64,000 nucleotides of DNA from Enterocloster aldenensis (GCF_003434055.1 NZ_QVEX01000004.1:186001-250000); one strand, 5' to 3'. Shown: positions 7,449-16,003, counted from the first letter of the stretch. Notes: generated from the letters alone by a model not told the origin. Numbers and translations are program-made.

Positions 7449-8909
7449 TCATCTTTTAGATATTTCAATATCGTTTTTTATTGCATAAATGATTTTTGGA
7501 TCATTTATCCTATATAAAACTCCACCATTGTTCTTTACTCCTGTATTCACAACTAACCCAATATTCTCCATACCAACTACATAATTATTTGTGGAACTTC
7601 CTGTATTAGCTTGTATATTCAATTGATTTTTCGTAAATTCTATTGTATTTAATTTCATCAAATGTTTTATGTAACTATATATATCCATTGAATTTGACTT
7701 TGCCTTTGGATTGCGTGGATAATATTCATAAAAATTAAATCCTTTCACGAATTCCACTATACCAGCTTTTATTGCATTTTCAGAAATCTTATTGCTATTT
7801 GAATCCACTTCATATTGTTTTAAAAATATACAGTTTAAAACATGCCACAAATCTCTTGGATTTCCATTGGATAATCCAAAAATTTCATCAATACTTTCTC
7901 TTTGCACACTCTCCTCGAATATAAACTTATAATTTACTACTTTTCCATCACTAAATACTGACAATCGCTGGTTCAAAGCTTTTTCAAGCGACTCTATAGA
8001 CCATGATAATAATGGGCAAAAATGTTTTTGTGTTCTAACTTCTGTCAAAATCCTTTTGAATGGAATTTCCCAAACACTAATAATAAGTTGAACATTTTGA
8101 TTCTCGAGTATCTTATTATCTGATAATAACGGAATCAAGAATTTTGACACTGTTTCTGCATTGTTTTTCATTCTACCATCTTCATCAAACTTGTCGAATA
8201 TAATAGTAATTCTGCTATATCCAATTTTTTTTAATATGTTACATAATTGGATAATCAAATTGTAGGATGCATCAATTCGTTCAAAATCTGTATCAATATC
8301 TAACTTAATTGTAGGCAAGAGATTTCTTATTTCATCCTCCTTAACAGGTGGAAGCAGAGTATAATAATTTCTCAAAGCATCATTTACTATATTAACTCCT
8401 GTAGTAAGCCCATAATTAAATATAAATCGAATCAAATTAATATATTTTTTTATTAATTTCCTGGTTTTTGATAATTGTATGGCTTCAATTTTCTGTGCCA
8501 ATATAGTTTTCGTTGTCGAAGTGGTATATTGACTCAATATCATAGACAAAAAAATTCGTTCATTTCGATTTAACTTCTTAAGCTTTTTCGTATTGCCAAT
8601 CAGATATTCAAAGAAACAGGCCCCCATGTTACGAATAATTAAATTATAGTATTCTTCTGTTTTTGGCTCTATATTTAACATAGAATAGTCATCAATCATA
8701 CACAAAAAATGTTCTTTAGAATTCACCCCTCTTTGTAAATCAAAAAGAAGTGCAGTTTTTCCGATTCCCCTATTGCCCCTTACAATAATGCTCCTATTGC
8801 CTTCATAACTACCTTTTATTGAATCGTAATTATCTGCTCGGACAAACAATCTATCCGCATATTCTTGCTCATTCTCTGCAGTATATAAATTGAAAGGATA
8901 ATTAACCAA
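7449..8909 (-). CDS. P-loop ATPase of unknown role, start region possibly frameshifted
   Basis: About 486 residues. Walker A GNRGIGKTALL lies near residue 45 and a Walker B-like strand ITIIFDKFDED in the middle; the rest is helical with a C-terminal winged-helix-like part. It resembles STAND/AAA-type ATPases of mobile elements with YPFNLYTAENE at the N terminus. The frame has no ATG: the listed start is TTG 8909, yet homologous-looking sequence (FLKSIG) continues upstream. ATG 8932, preceded by AGAGG, is one base out of frame across a run of six T (8928-8923); a seventh T would join them. Sits beside the DUF1016 nuclease gene. Confidence 0.65.
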   Translation of the reverse strand: MVNYPFNLYTAENEQEYADRLFVRADNYDSIKGSYEGNRSIIVRGNRGIGKTALLFDLQRGVNSKEHFLCMIDDYSMLNIEPKTEEYYNLIIRNMGACFFEYLIGNTKKLKKLNRNERIFLSMILSQYTTSTTKTILAQKIEAIQLSKTRKLIKKYINLIRFIFNYGLTTGVNIVNDALRNYYTLLPPVKEDEIRNLLPTIKLDIDTDFERIDASYNLIIQLCNILKKIGYSRITIIFDKFDEDGRMKNNAETVSKFLIPLLSDNKILENQNVQLIISVWEIPFKRILTEVRTQKHFCPLLSWSIESLEKALNQRLSVFSDGKVVNYKFIFEESVQRESIDEIFGLSNGNPRDLWHVLNCIFLKQYEVDSNSNKISENAIKAGIVEFVKGFNFYEYYPRNPKAKSNSMDIYSYIKHLMKLNTIEFTKNQLNIQANTGSSTNNYVVGMENIGLVVNTGVKNNGGVLYRINDPKIIYAIKNDIEISKR

Positions 8910-9062
8910 TCCAATACTCTTTAAAAAATCATTGAAACCTCTTTAATCCATGTAGTACCTTCTTTCTTTTGTCAATGAAAATATTGTTAATCCGTTATAC
9001 ACTCTTTGTATTACCTGCTAAAATTTTTCAATCACTTCAAAAATATATTTAGACTTTTCTTA

Positions 9063-10100
9063 TTAGTCACTTTCCATCAACTTTTTCAATTCTTCTTTGC
9101 TGGGCAATACGGTTAGATATTTACTTGCAAATATCTGGCTATTATCCTCCGGCAAAGTCATTTCTACTACTGCATCATTTTTATTTTTGCATAACAGAAT
9201 TCCAATTGTTGGATTTTCATCTTCCAATTTCACCTTTCGATCATAATAATTCACATACATCTGCATTTGGCCTATATCCTGATGCTTTAATCGTCCTATT
9301 TTTAAATCAAAGAGTACAAAGCAACGTAATAAACGATTAAAAAATACCAAATCCACTCTGTAATGCTCATCTTCAAAAGTGAATCTCACTTGTCTTCCAA
9401 CAAAAGTAAATCCTCTTCCTAATTCCAAGAGGAACTCCTGTAAATGATCAATTATCTTTGTTTCCAAATCCGTCTCTGAATATTTTGCAAGTTCTGGCAA
9501 ACCTGTAAACTCTAATACATATGGATCTTTCAATAAATCTTCGGGTTTCTCAATTATTTGTCCTTCTGTTGATAACCGCTCTACGCCCTCTTTGTCTCTG
9601 CTCAATGCTAACCGTTCATATAATGCACTATCATATTGTCTTCCCAGTTCTTTTACGCCCCATCCGTTCCTAACCGCCTCGATTTCATAAAAATGTCGTT
9701 CATCTATATTGCTAATCCGCATAAGTGATACATAATGTGAAAAACTCAGAAAAAATTTTCTTCCCTCTTGCGTTTCTGGTAAATTTTCAAATTGGGCAGA
9801 CACCTTCTGCCCAATTTGGTCTTGAGAGTACACCATGTAAAATCTACGCATCAACTTCAAATTCTCTACAGAAAAACCTTTTCCTAAACTCTCTGTTAAA
9901 CATTCTGACAACTCTTTAAGAATCGCTTTCCCATATTCGGCACGCTGTTTCCCATTCTGTTCTTCTTCTACAATCATACGTCCCACCTCATAATAGGAAT
10001 AGACCATAGAAATATTCAATGCCATTTTTGCCTGTTTTCTGGCATTTTTTAAAACTTCTAATACTCTATCAAAAAAATTACCTTTCACCATATTTTCCAT
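9063..10100 (-). CDS. DUF1016 / YhcG-family PDDEXK nuclease
   Basis: A 345-residue protein with the two parts of the YhcG family: an N-terminal DUF1016 helical region (SYYEVGRMIVEEEQNGKQRAEYG) and a C-terminal PDDEXK nuclease fold with GFTFVGRQVRFTFEDEHYRVDLVFFN, LFDLKIG and QMQMYVNYYD. The Asp of YRVDL and Asp-x-Lys of FDLKIG supply the metal-binding core. Such proteins are common accessory genes near restriction systems and mobile elements; target unknown. ATG 10100 is preferred because AAGGA lies 7 nt before it; an in-frame ATG at 10148 exists. Between two attachment-like repeats with the ATPase. Confidence 0.85.
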   Translation of the reverse strand: MENMVKGNFFDRVLEVLKNARKQAKMALNISMVYSYYEVGRMIVEEEQNGKQRAEYGKAILKELSECLTESLGKGFSVENLKLMRRFYMVYSQDQIGQKVSAQFENLPETQEGRKFFLSFSHYVSLMRISNIDERHFYEIEAVRNGWGVKELGRQYDSALYERLALSRDKEGVERLSTEGQIIEKPEDLLKDPYVLEFTGLPELAKYSETDLETKIIDHLQEFLLELGRGFTFVGRQVRFTFEDEHYRVDLVFFNRLLRCFVLFDLKIGRLKHQDIGQMQMYVNYYDRKVKLEDENPTIGILLCKNKNDAVVEMTLPEDNSQIFASKYLTVLPSKEELKKLMESD

Positions 10101-10290
10101 ACAATATCCTTCCAGTTGAATTGGGTAGAAACTGTCTACCCAATTCATATCATAACAAAATATCCCTCAAAAATCTACAATAATGCAAATCTCATCTCAT
10201 TCCCACTTTTCCTTGCCATATCAAGGCTCTAACCCAATTCAAAAATGGTGTGGTAGTGGTGTAGTAAGCGCCTTTCCCTGTCTTAAAACC

Positions 10291-10359
10291 ATTGATTTTC
10301 CAGGCTTTTCCGGGACTTTTCAAGATACTGCCGTGGCATACGAAAAGTATTTTTATCAT
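10291..10359 (-). repeat. Attachment-site-like repeat, copy B (right boundary of mobile DNA)
   Basis: Partner of 7251-7319. On the minus strand, ATG 10359 starts MIKILFVCHGSILKSPG: phosphatase-like codons that run into element-end sequence including KINGFKTGKGAYYTTTTPF. Base composition changes here: AT-rich accessory DNA to the left, higher-GC chromosome to the right. I take this as the right junction of the inserted DNA; the intact phosphatase gene should lie beyond the left window edge or be lost. Confidence 0.6.
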
Positions 10360-10426
10360 TTTATATACTTTATGCAGGCAGTCCCTGCTGCCGGGTGGCT
10401 TCCATCTCCGATGGAGGTGGTATGAC

Positions 10427-10504
10427 ATGAGTACATATGGGATACTTTCGTTGATGATTGCGTTTGGAGTACTTGATATTATGTTTATAGGTACAAAAAA
10501 ATAG
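10427..10504 (+). CDS. Tiny holin-like type I toxin, 25 aa
   Basis: ATG 10427 opens a 25-residue peptide: a hydrophobic stretch starting MSTYGILSLMIAFGVLDIMF, then a short polar end IGTKK. It follows a GGAGG about 9 nt upstream. Opening and length match the putative holin-like toxin family (Hol_Tox), whose members insert in the membrane and are held in check by an antisense RNA. A strong hairpin starts at the stop codon and a convergent promoter lies about 90 bases beyond, as in txpA/ratA-type loci. Confidence 0.75.
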   Translation: MSTYGILSLMIAFGVLDIMFIGTKK

Positions 10505-10538
10505 TCACCCGCCTACCACGGCAAATGTGACTATTTTT
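10497..10538 (+). terminator. Terminator of the toxin mRNA
   Basis: Perfect 12-bp stem AAAAATAGTCAC / GTGACTATTTTT with an 18-base loop. The stop codon of the toxin lies inside the left arm. Confidence 0.75.
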
Positions 10539-10588
10539 GAGTTAAGATTCTTTGGACGCCACTCACTGGAGTGAACTGCCTTTTTTGT
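10500..10588 (-). ncRNA. Probable antisense antitoxin RNA
   Basis: A minus-strand promoter at 10595-10624 would start an RNA near 10588 running toward the toxin 3' end, complementary to the region around the terminator. The internal CAGTTCACTCCAGTGAGTGG segment can fold. Position and spacing match RatA/SR-type antitoxins. The 3' end is a guess. Confidence 0.5.
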
Positions 10589-10594
10589 ACCTTT

Positions 10595-10624
10595 ATTATA
10601 AGCCGATTTCAATTCATCTGTTAA
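10595..10624 (-). promoter_or_regulatory. Promoter of the antisense RNA
   Basis: On the minus strand TTAACA (10624-10619) and TATAAT (10600-10595) are separated by 18 bases. Confidence 0.55.
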
Positions 10625-11028
10625 TCATGATTTTTCCGTGCTTTCCTGCGTTTTTCCTTTCATATATATTTAATTCTCTGGGAATGCCTTGCAGCATATT
10701 GTTGTGCCAGAAAAAGTTTTGTTTATCCAGGAGGATTTCCAAATAAATTTGGAGTGACATTAGCCGAATCAGCAGCGTTGCCGAAGGGATTTGGAGTCTT
10801 GCCAGATAATTTAGAAGGCTTACCGGACAAATTACAGGGTCATACCGGCCGCTCTGCGTACCGGCCTTATGGCCGGGGAGAAATGATTTCCTTAAATGGA
10901 CCGGCTTATGGTATAATAAACCCATAATATGACAGTTCAAACATACGATGGCAATTCCAAGGTGTTTTATCAGACTAATAATAAAACGCAAAGATGGCGG
11001 AACGTGATTGCAGGAGGATAAATGGTTT
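10625..11028. other. Non-coding stretch upstream of the serpin gene
   Basis: About 400 bases without a supported gene. It holds imperfect CCGGCC-rich palindromes near 10848-10877 and a TATAAT at 10911-10916 as possible -10 of the serpin promoter, with only a weak -35. One plus-strand frame is open across much of it but has no start or ribosome site. Confidence 0.4.
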
Positions 11029-12420
11029 ATGGGAAAAGGATGGAAAAGAGAAGGGAAAGGGGGCTGGGTGCATACGTCTGTCACCATCTGCACATCGGCT
11101 TTCCTATGCGTGTCTGCAGCCTTCTGCGGGGGAGCGCTTCTGAGCGGCTGTGCAGGAACCGGCGGTAACAGTGTAAAAGCCCTGGAGCCCAAAACAGTCA
11201 GTTACAAGGCTGATGACTATGACAGCTGGAATGAACTGATGCAGGAGAACCAGATATCAGATTCCTTTCAAGAGGCACTGGAGCAATTTGCCTTTCAGAG
11301 CGCAAGCCGGGTCCTTGAGGAGAGCCATGGGAATGTCAATTATAGTCCCCTTAGCCTGTACTATGCGCTGGCCATGGCTGGATGCGGGGCAGAAGGTGGG
11401 ACCGCTGCCCAGATAATGGACAGCCTTGGCGTGCAGGATCAGGTCCAGCTATCCGAGCAATGCAGAAAACTCTATCAATGGTTTTATTATGATAGGCAGT
11501 ATCGGAAGAGCCGGATTCAAGAATACTATGAAGAAAATGACGGTTCCATCGAGCTGGCCAATTCCCTCTGGATTTCCAATCAGCTGAAACTGAAAAAGGA
11601 TTACCGGGAAATGGCTGCCGCCCGGTTTTTTGCGTCCTCCTATCAGGTGGATTTCACCAGCCGCGAAGCCGGGCAGCAGATTGGAAACTGGATTTCCCAG
11701 GAGACAAACGGTGTGATGCAGCCTGAATTAAAGCTGCCTTCTGACACAATGATGGCGATTTTGAACACATTGTATTTTTATGGAGGCTGGAAGGATGCTT
11801 TTTCTGAGGTAGAGACAGCCGATGACAACTTTACAAAAACCGATGGCAGTCAGGTCTCCTGTCCTTTCATGAACCGTGTGGACAATTCCGGAAGGTTCAT
11901 GAAAGGAGATGGCTGCACGGTGTCTGCCCTGGCCACAGGCAATGATTGCAGCATGGTATTCCTGCTGCCGGACCAGGGGCGCAGCGTGGAGGAGTTCCTT
12001 AACACGCCGGAGCGGCTGGAAACCTCGATGGACACGGATTACAGGAAATGGAAAAGCGGTAAGGTGACCTGGAAAGTGCCTAAATTCTCCTTTGGCAGTA
12101 CACTCCAACTGGCCGGACTGCTGCAAGACATGGGCATGGAGAAAATGTTTGCTCCGGGAGCTGAGTTTGGAAAAATATCAGGGTCTCCCTTGTTTGTGAC
12201 CGATGTAATACAGGAAACGCATATGGGGATTGACGAAGACGGTGTGGAAGGAGCCGCTTATACCATGATACTTTTAGAGGAAACAGGCATATTCATACCT
12301 GAAGGGAACCGGGAGGCGGATATGATTCTGAACCGCCCGTTTATCTATGGGATACAGGACAATAAAACCGGTACATGGCTGTTCCTGGGCGTGTGCCGCA
12401 ATCCGGTGGACGGGCGATAG
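11029..12420 (+). CDS. Secreted serpin lipoprotein (serine protease inhibitor)
   Basis: A 463-residue serpin. The N terminus carries a signal sequence with lipobox LLSGC, so it should be anchored outside the membrane. Serpin hallmarks: NYSPLSLYYALAMAG in the shutter helix, IELANSLWIS, ILNTLYFYGGWKDAF, the hinge DEDGVEGAAYT and the closing RPFIYGI. Counting from the hinge Glu as P17 puts the scissile pair at Thr-Gly (inference). Gly at P12 and Tyr at P9 are unusual for an inhibitor, so inhibitory activity is not certain. AGGAGG lies 11 nt before ATG 11029. A gut bacterium could use it against host or rival proteases. Confidence 0.9.
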   Translation: MGKGWKREGKGGWVHTSVTICTSAFLCVSAAFCGGALLSGCAGTGGNSVKALEPKTVSYKADDYDSWNELMQENQISDSFQEALEQFAFQSASRVLEESHGNVNYSPLSLYYALAMAGCGAEGGTAAQIMDSLGVQDQVQLSEQCRKLYQWFYYDRQYRKSRIQEYYEENDGSIELANSLWISNQLKLKKDYREMAAARFFASSYQVDFTSREAGQQIGNWISQETNGVMQPELKLPSDTMMAILNTLYFYGGWKDAFSEVETADDNFTKTDGSQVSCPFMNRVDNSGRFMKGDGCTVSALATGNDCSMVFLLPDQGRSVEEFLNTPERLETSMDTDYRKWKSGKVTWKVPKFSFGSTLQLAGLLQDMGMEKMFAPGAEFGKISGSPLFVTDVIQETHMGIDEDGVEGAAYTMILLEETGIFIPEGNREADMILNRPFIYGIQDNKTGTWLFLGVCRNPVDGR

Positions 12421-12534
12421 GATGAATTGGTATATGAGCTGATGTGCTGTAAACCTGCATATTGCAAAATATAGAAATACTGCAAATATATGAATATAGG
12501 ATATACTGTAAAATATAAGATTAAATGGAGGACT

Positions 12535-13428
12535 ATGATGAGATGTAGTAGAGTTGTAACAGCAATGCTGCTCGGTGCGGTATGTTCCGGTACGATTCCT
12601 TCCGCCCATGGAGAAAGCCTGGCATCCCATACAGTAATGTCCCAGGCGGTGACGCCCAATGCGGTAACAGCCCAGGCATCGGCAACCCATACAGCAATGC
12701 CACAGATGGCGGTATCCCAGGCAGCAACGGCCCAGGACACACAATCCCGGACCTATCCTGATACGGTGCGCTGGCTCACAGCCACCTATGCGGTCTGGAG
12801 TGTGCGCAATGGAGCGGACCTTTATACGCCGGGAGGAGGGACGCCGGATGATGCATTCTATGCACTGGTCATTAAAAGCGTCATGGAGCGGGATTGGGGA
12901 ATCAGGGACCGCCAGTCTGCCCAGGCAATGATTTCATGGCTGGAGGAGGAGGGCCATAACCAAGCGCTTCTGAAGTACTATGAGGAGCATAATCTGGGGC
13001 AGTATGAGACAGATGTGGACCTGAACGCATCCTGGGACAGCGGCCAGGGGGAAATCTCTGATGGGGAAGCGGCCCGTCAGATGGCTGCATATATGGGATA
13101 CAGGACATATGGGGCGTACGCTGCCTCGGGCTGGGACTATAGCCGCGCCCTGATGCTTTTAGGCCAGTGTTATGTGGGGGGATATTATACGTATGAGGAG
13201 GCCATGGACAAGTCCCTGGAACTGGGTAAAGAGCTTCAGTCCATGTTCACTTCCTGGGAGGATTTCATGCAGAGTTATATGTACGGATTCGTGTACTGGA
13301 GCAAATCAGACCCTACAAAACCGCAGTCCGAGTTTCAGTACCGCGCAGGCATTTATCAGTATCTGAACTCCCTGGAGGACGGTCCTTTTAAGATGGATTG
13401 GAACATGGAACTGAAAAAAGAGTGGTGA
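12535..13428 (+). CDS. Exported DUF1266 protein with Ala/Thr/Gln-rich linker
   Basis: A 297-residue protein with a signal peptide (MMRCSRVVTAMLLGAVCSG), a low-complexity linker of about 45 residues rich in Ala, Thr, Gln and Val with repeats of the type QAVTPNAVTAQ, and a C-terminal DUF1266 domain (DWGIRDRQSAQAMISWL; GYRTYGAYAASGWDYSRAL; YTYEEAMDKSLELGKELQ). The role of DUF1266 is unknown. ATG 12535 follows TGGAGG at 7 nt. It lies 114 bases after the serpin in the same direction; both are exported and may be co-expressed. Confidence 0.75.
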   Translation: MMRCSRVVTAMLLGAVCSGTIPSAHGESLASHTVMSQAVTPNAVTAQASATHTAMPQMAVSQAATAQDTQSRTYPDTVRWLTATYAVWSVRNGADLYTPGGGTPDDAFYALVIKSVMERDWGIRDRQSAQAMISWLEEEGHNQALLKYYEEHNLGQYETDVDLNASWDSGQGEISDGEAARQMAAYMGYRTYGAYAASGWDYSRALMLLGQCYVGGYYTYEEAMDKSLELGKELQSMFTSWEDFMQSYMYGFVYWSKSDPTKPQSEFQYRAGIYQYLNSLEDGPFKMDWNMELKKEW

Positions 13429-13482
13429 TTATGGCCGGATCTGTGCTATACTTAATACAGAATATGGAAGGACAGCCCTTAT

Positions 13483-14460
13483 ATGCAGACATTAAACCAG
13501 GACATAAAGGACCACAGCTTTAAACCGGTGTACCTTCTGTTCGGCGAAGAGGCATTTTTGAAAAAGAGCTATAAGAACCGTTTAAAGGATGCCATCACGG
13601 ACGGCGACACCATGAATTATAATTATTATGAGGGAAAGGGCATGAATGTGAACGAAATCATCGGCCTTTCCGATACCATGCCATTTTTTTCTGAAAAGCG
13701 GCTTATACTGATGGAGGACAGCGGGTTCTTCAAAGGCGGTGCCGGGGCGGATGAGATGACGCAGTACATGGAGCACATTCCTGAAACCACATGCCTTGTT
13801 TTTGTGGAATCAGAAGTGGATAAAAGGAGCAGACTATATAAGGCGGTTAAAAAGTATGGGTATGCGGCAGAACTGTCCCATCAGGATCCCGGCCAGCTGG
13901 CCAGATGGGCTGCCGGCATTCTTTCTAAAAACGGGAGGAAGATAACAGGGCGTACCATGGAGCTTTTCCTCAGCAAGACCGGGGATGATATGGAGAATAT
14001 AAGTTCGGAGCTGGAAAAGCTTATCAGTTATACCTTGGGCCGCGATATTGTTACGGATGAGGATGTGGAGACAATCTGCACCACCCAGGTGACCAACAAG
14101 ATATTTGACATGATCAGTGCCATCTCAGCCAGGCAGACAAGGAAGGCCATGGACCTGTACGAAGACCTGCTGACGCTGAAGGAGCCGCCCATGCGTATCC
14201 TTTTCCTGATAGCCAGGCAGTTTAACCAGATTCTTCAGGTGAAGGAACTGGTGGGAAAAGGAATGGATAAGGGGACCATTGCATCTAAGCTTAAGCTGCA
14301 GCCCTTTGTGGTGGGGAAAATCATGCTCCAGGCAAAGACATTTTCAAAAGAGCAGATCCTATCCTATGTGAACCTCTGTGTGGACGCAGAGGAAGGTGTG
14401 AAGACAGGTAAGCTCCAGGACAGGCTTGCCGTGGAACTTTTGATAACCAATCAATATTAA
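13483..14460 (+). CDS. holA: DNA polymerase III subunit delta
   Basis: A 325-residue clamp-loader delta subunit, which opens the beta clamp. The family opening (KPVYLLFGEEAFLKKSYKNRL) and the following SEKRLILMEDSGFF segment are clear; the AAA-like domain fills the first 200 residues and the C-terminal helical collar contains LKEPPMRILFLIARQFNQIL. ATG 13483 follows GGAAGGA. The next gene starts 8 bases later in the same direction. Confidence 0.95.
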   Translation: MQTLNQDIKDHSFKPVYLLFGEEAFLKKSYKNRLKDAITDGDTMNYNYYEGKGMNVNEIIGLSDTMPFFSEKRLILMEDSGFFKGGAGADEMTQYMEHIPETTCLVFVESEVDKRSRLYKAVKKYGYAAELSHQDPGQLARWAAGILSKNGRKITGRTMELFLSKTGDDMENISSELEKLISYTLGRDIVTDEDVETICTTQVTNKIFDMISAISARQTRKAMDLYEDLLTLKEPPMRILFLIARQFNQILQVKELVGKGMDKGTIASKLKLQPFVVGKIMLQAKTFSKEQILSYVNLCVDAEEGVKTGKLQDRLAVELLITNQY

Positions 14461-14468
14461 TAAGAAGG

Positions 14469-15050
14469 ATGAAGGCGATGGATATGATGGAGACAATTGA
14501 ACTAAAGGATATTGAAAGCCAGGTAAAACAGGTGTTTAGGGAACTGCTTGAGGCTGCCCGTTTAAAACCTGGGCAGTTACTGGTTGTGGGCTGCTCCTCC
14601 AGCGAGATAGACAGCTTTAAGATTGGTTCCCACTCCAACGGGGATATCGGGATGGCTGTTTATACAGCCCTCAATGAGGAGTGCAGGCCTCTTGGGATTT
14701 ATCTGGCGGCGCAGTGCTGTGAGCATCTTAACCGTGCGTTAATCCTGGAAGAGGAGGCGGCGCTTAAATATGGCTATGATCCGGTCAACGTGGTCCCCCA
14801 GCTCAAAGCAGGAGGTTCCTTTGCAACGGCAGCATATGCAACCCTGGAACACCCTGTGGCAGTGGAACACATAAAGGCGCATGCGGGGATTGACATCGGG
14901 GATACCCTTATCGGCATGCATTTAAAGGATGTGGCTGTGCCTGTGCGCATCCAGACCAAGGAAATCGGCAGCGCCCGCGTGGTATGCGCAAGAACCAGGC
15001 CTAAGTTCATCGGCGGCATAAGAGCCCGCTATGATGAGGAGAATATGTAG
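14469..15050 (+). CDS. TIGR01440/DUF436-family protein (YwlG-like)
   Basis: A 193-residue protein with the family landmarks LLVVGCSSSEIDSFKIGSHS, AAQCCEHLNRALI, NVVPQLKAGGSFATAAY and HAGIDIGDTLIGMHLK. It matches the conserved Firmicute YwlG/DUF436 family, whose function is not established. Several ATG codons lie close together (14469, 14478, 14484, 14487); GAAGG fits 14478 slightly better than 14469. It follows holA by 8 bases and slightly precedes the kinase-like gene. Confidence 0.85.
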   Translation: MKAMDMMETIELKDIESQVKQVFRELLEAARLKPGQLLVVGCSSSEIDSFKIGSHSNGDIGMAVYTALNEECRPLGIYLAAQCCEHLNRALILEEEAALKYGYDPVNVVPQLKAGGSFATAAYATLEHPVAVEHIKAHAGIDIGDTLIGMHLKDVAVPVRIQTKEIGSARVVCARTRPKFIGGIRARYDEENM

Positions 15051-15078
15051 CAAAAACAATAACAAGGAGGAGTGGTTT

Positions 15079-15663
15079 ATGGACAGAGCGATTACAATCA
15101 GCCGTCAGTACGGAAGCGGGGGAAGGGAGTTAGGGGAAAAGCTGGCAAAGAAGCTTGGGATTCCTTTCTATGACAAGGAATTGATTGCAATGATAGCCAA
15201 AGAGGGCAACATAGAACCATCCATACTGGAAGCAAATGATGAGGTGGAACCGGACCTGGACAACTATTCCACCCGCCTGATTGAGCCGGAATACCAGATT
15301 GCCATGACACAGCGCATTTATGCGGTTCAGGAGACAGTCATCAAATCATTGGCGGAAAAAGGCGCATGTGTGATTGTGGGCCGCTGTGCAGATGCCATAC
15401 TTCCTGATGCAGTGAATATCTTCGTGTTTGCGGATATGGAGAGCCGCATCAAGCGGATCATGTCCCTTAATCCTGGTCTGTCCAGGGACGAGGCTGTGAA
15501 CAGCATTGAGATTGTGGACAGAAGGCGTAAGGCATACCATGAGTATTATTCCCCGATTGAGTGGGGGAAAATGGATGCCTATGATATCTGTGTGAACAGT
15601 GGATTGATAGGCGTGGACGGTTGTCTGGATGCGGCCCTGGCCTACATAAGACATGTAAGGTAG
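15079..15663 (+). CDS. Cytidylate kinase-like protein
   Basis: A 194-residue P-loop protein: ITISRQYGSGGRELGEKLAKKLG at the start (an unusual glycine-rich nucleotide loop), VGRCADAIL and a DRRRKAYHEYY lid-like stretch. It belongs to the cytidylate kinase-like family of Firmicutes, distinct from true Cmk, with unproven substrate. ATG 15079 has AAGGAGGAG 7 nt upstream; the frame is open earlier but overlaps the previous gene. Last gene of the holA group, followed by hairpins near 15716-15755 and at 15798. Confidence 0.85.
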   Translation: MDRAITISRQYGSGGRELGEKLAKKLGIPFYDKELIAMIAKEGNIEPSILEANDEVEPDLDNYSTRLIEPEYQIAMTQRIYAVQETVIKSLAEKGACVIVGRCADAILPDAVNIFVFADMESRIKRIMSLNPGLSRDEAVNSIEIVDRRRKAYHEYYSPIEWGKMDAYDICVNSGLIGVDGCLDAALAYIRHVR

Positions 15664-15797
15664 CACATAATAACGCAGAACATGATAAAGCAGTAAATGA
15701 TAAGTATATCTTAAAGCCCTGATAGCCGGCCATGTGATGGCTGTGTCCTCAGGGCCTCTTAAATTTATAATGGAATAAAAATGGATTAGATTCATAT

Positions 15798-15841
15798 AAA
15801 AGCCAGGGATAACGCCATATCGGAAACCGTCCCTGGCTTTT
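15798..15841. terminator. Bidirectional terminator
   Basis: Twelve-bp stem AAAAGCCAGGGA / TCCCTGGCTTTT. It lies between the kinase-like gene and the convergent small gene at 15860, and the A/T runs on both sides suit termination both ways. Confidence 0.7.
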
Positions 15842-15859
15842 GTGCCCTTCAAAGAGCTA

Positions 15860-16003
15860 TTAATTCCCTCCGGGACCATCCCGCCGTGGTCTTGAGGATT
15901 CCGGAAGCGGTTCCACATAACCGCAGCTTTTTTTCTTTACATGGTCCGTGTCATTGGAACAGTCCCTGTTGGTTGCAGGGGCCGTATCTTTTTCCTGATG
16001 CAT
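15860..16003 (-). CDS. Small Pro/Arg/Cys-containing peptide, 47 aa
   Basis: ATG 16003 is preceded by AGGAGGTGATAACG, an ideal ribosome site, and opens a 47-codon frame. The peptide is hydrophilic: it begins MHQEKDTAPATNRDC and ends SSRPRRDGPGGN, with two Cys, many Asp/Lys/Arg and no membrane segment. I do not recognise a family. It runs in the same direction as the 49-aa gene 52 bases upstream and ends just before a terminator, so translation is very likely. A regulatory, spore-associated or modified peptide is possible, but nothing in the sequence decides this. Confidence 0.6.
   Translation of the reverse strand: MHQEKDTAPATNRDCSNDTDHVKKKSCGYVEPLPESSRPRRDGPGGN

Noticed and set aside
7449..10100. 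Claim of a proven anti-phage system
   Set aside because: Only gene adjacency and location support it; kept as a hypothesis in the findings.
10192..10428. Minus-strand frame starting with phosphatase-like MIKILFVCHG
   Set aside because: Only about ten codons match a tyrosine phosphatase before the sequence turns into element-end DNA; treated as an attachment scar, not a gene.
10640..10930. Open plus-strand frame with GFPNKFG / LPDNLEGLPDKL-like repeats
   Set aside because: No start codon with a ribosome site, contains promoter-like sequence at its end; probably chance.
12274..12744. Minus-strand frames with Gly/Cys/His repeats opposite the DUF1266 gene
   Set aside because: They mirror the low-complexity Ala/Thr linker on the plus strand.
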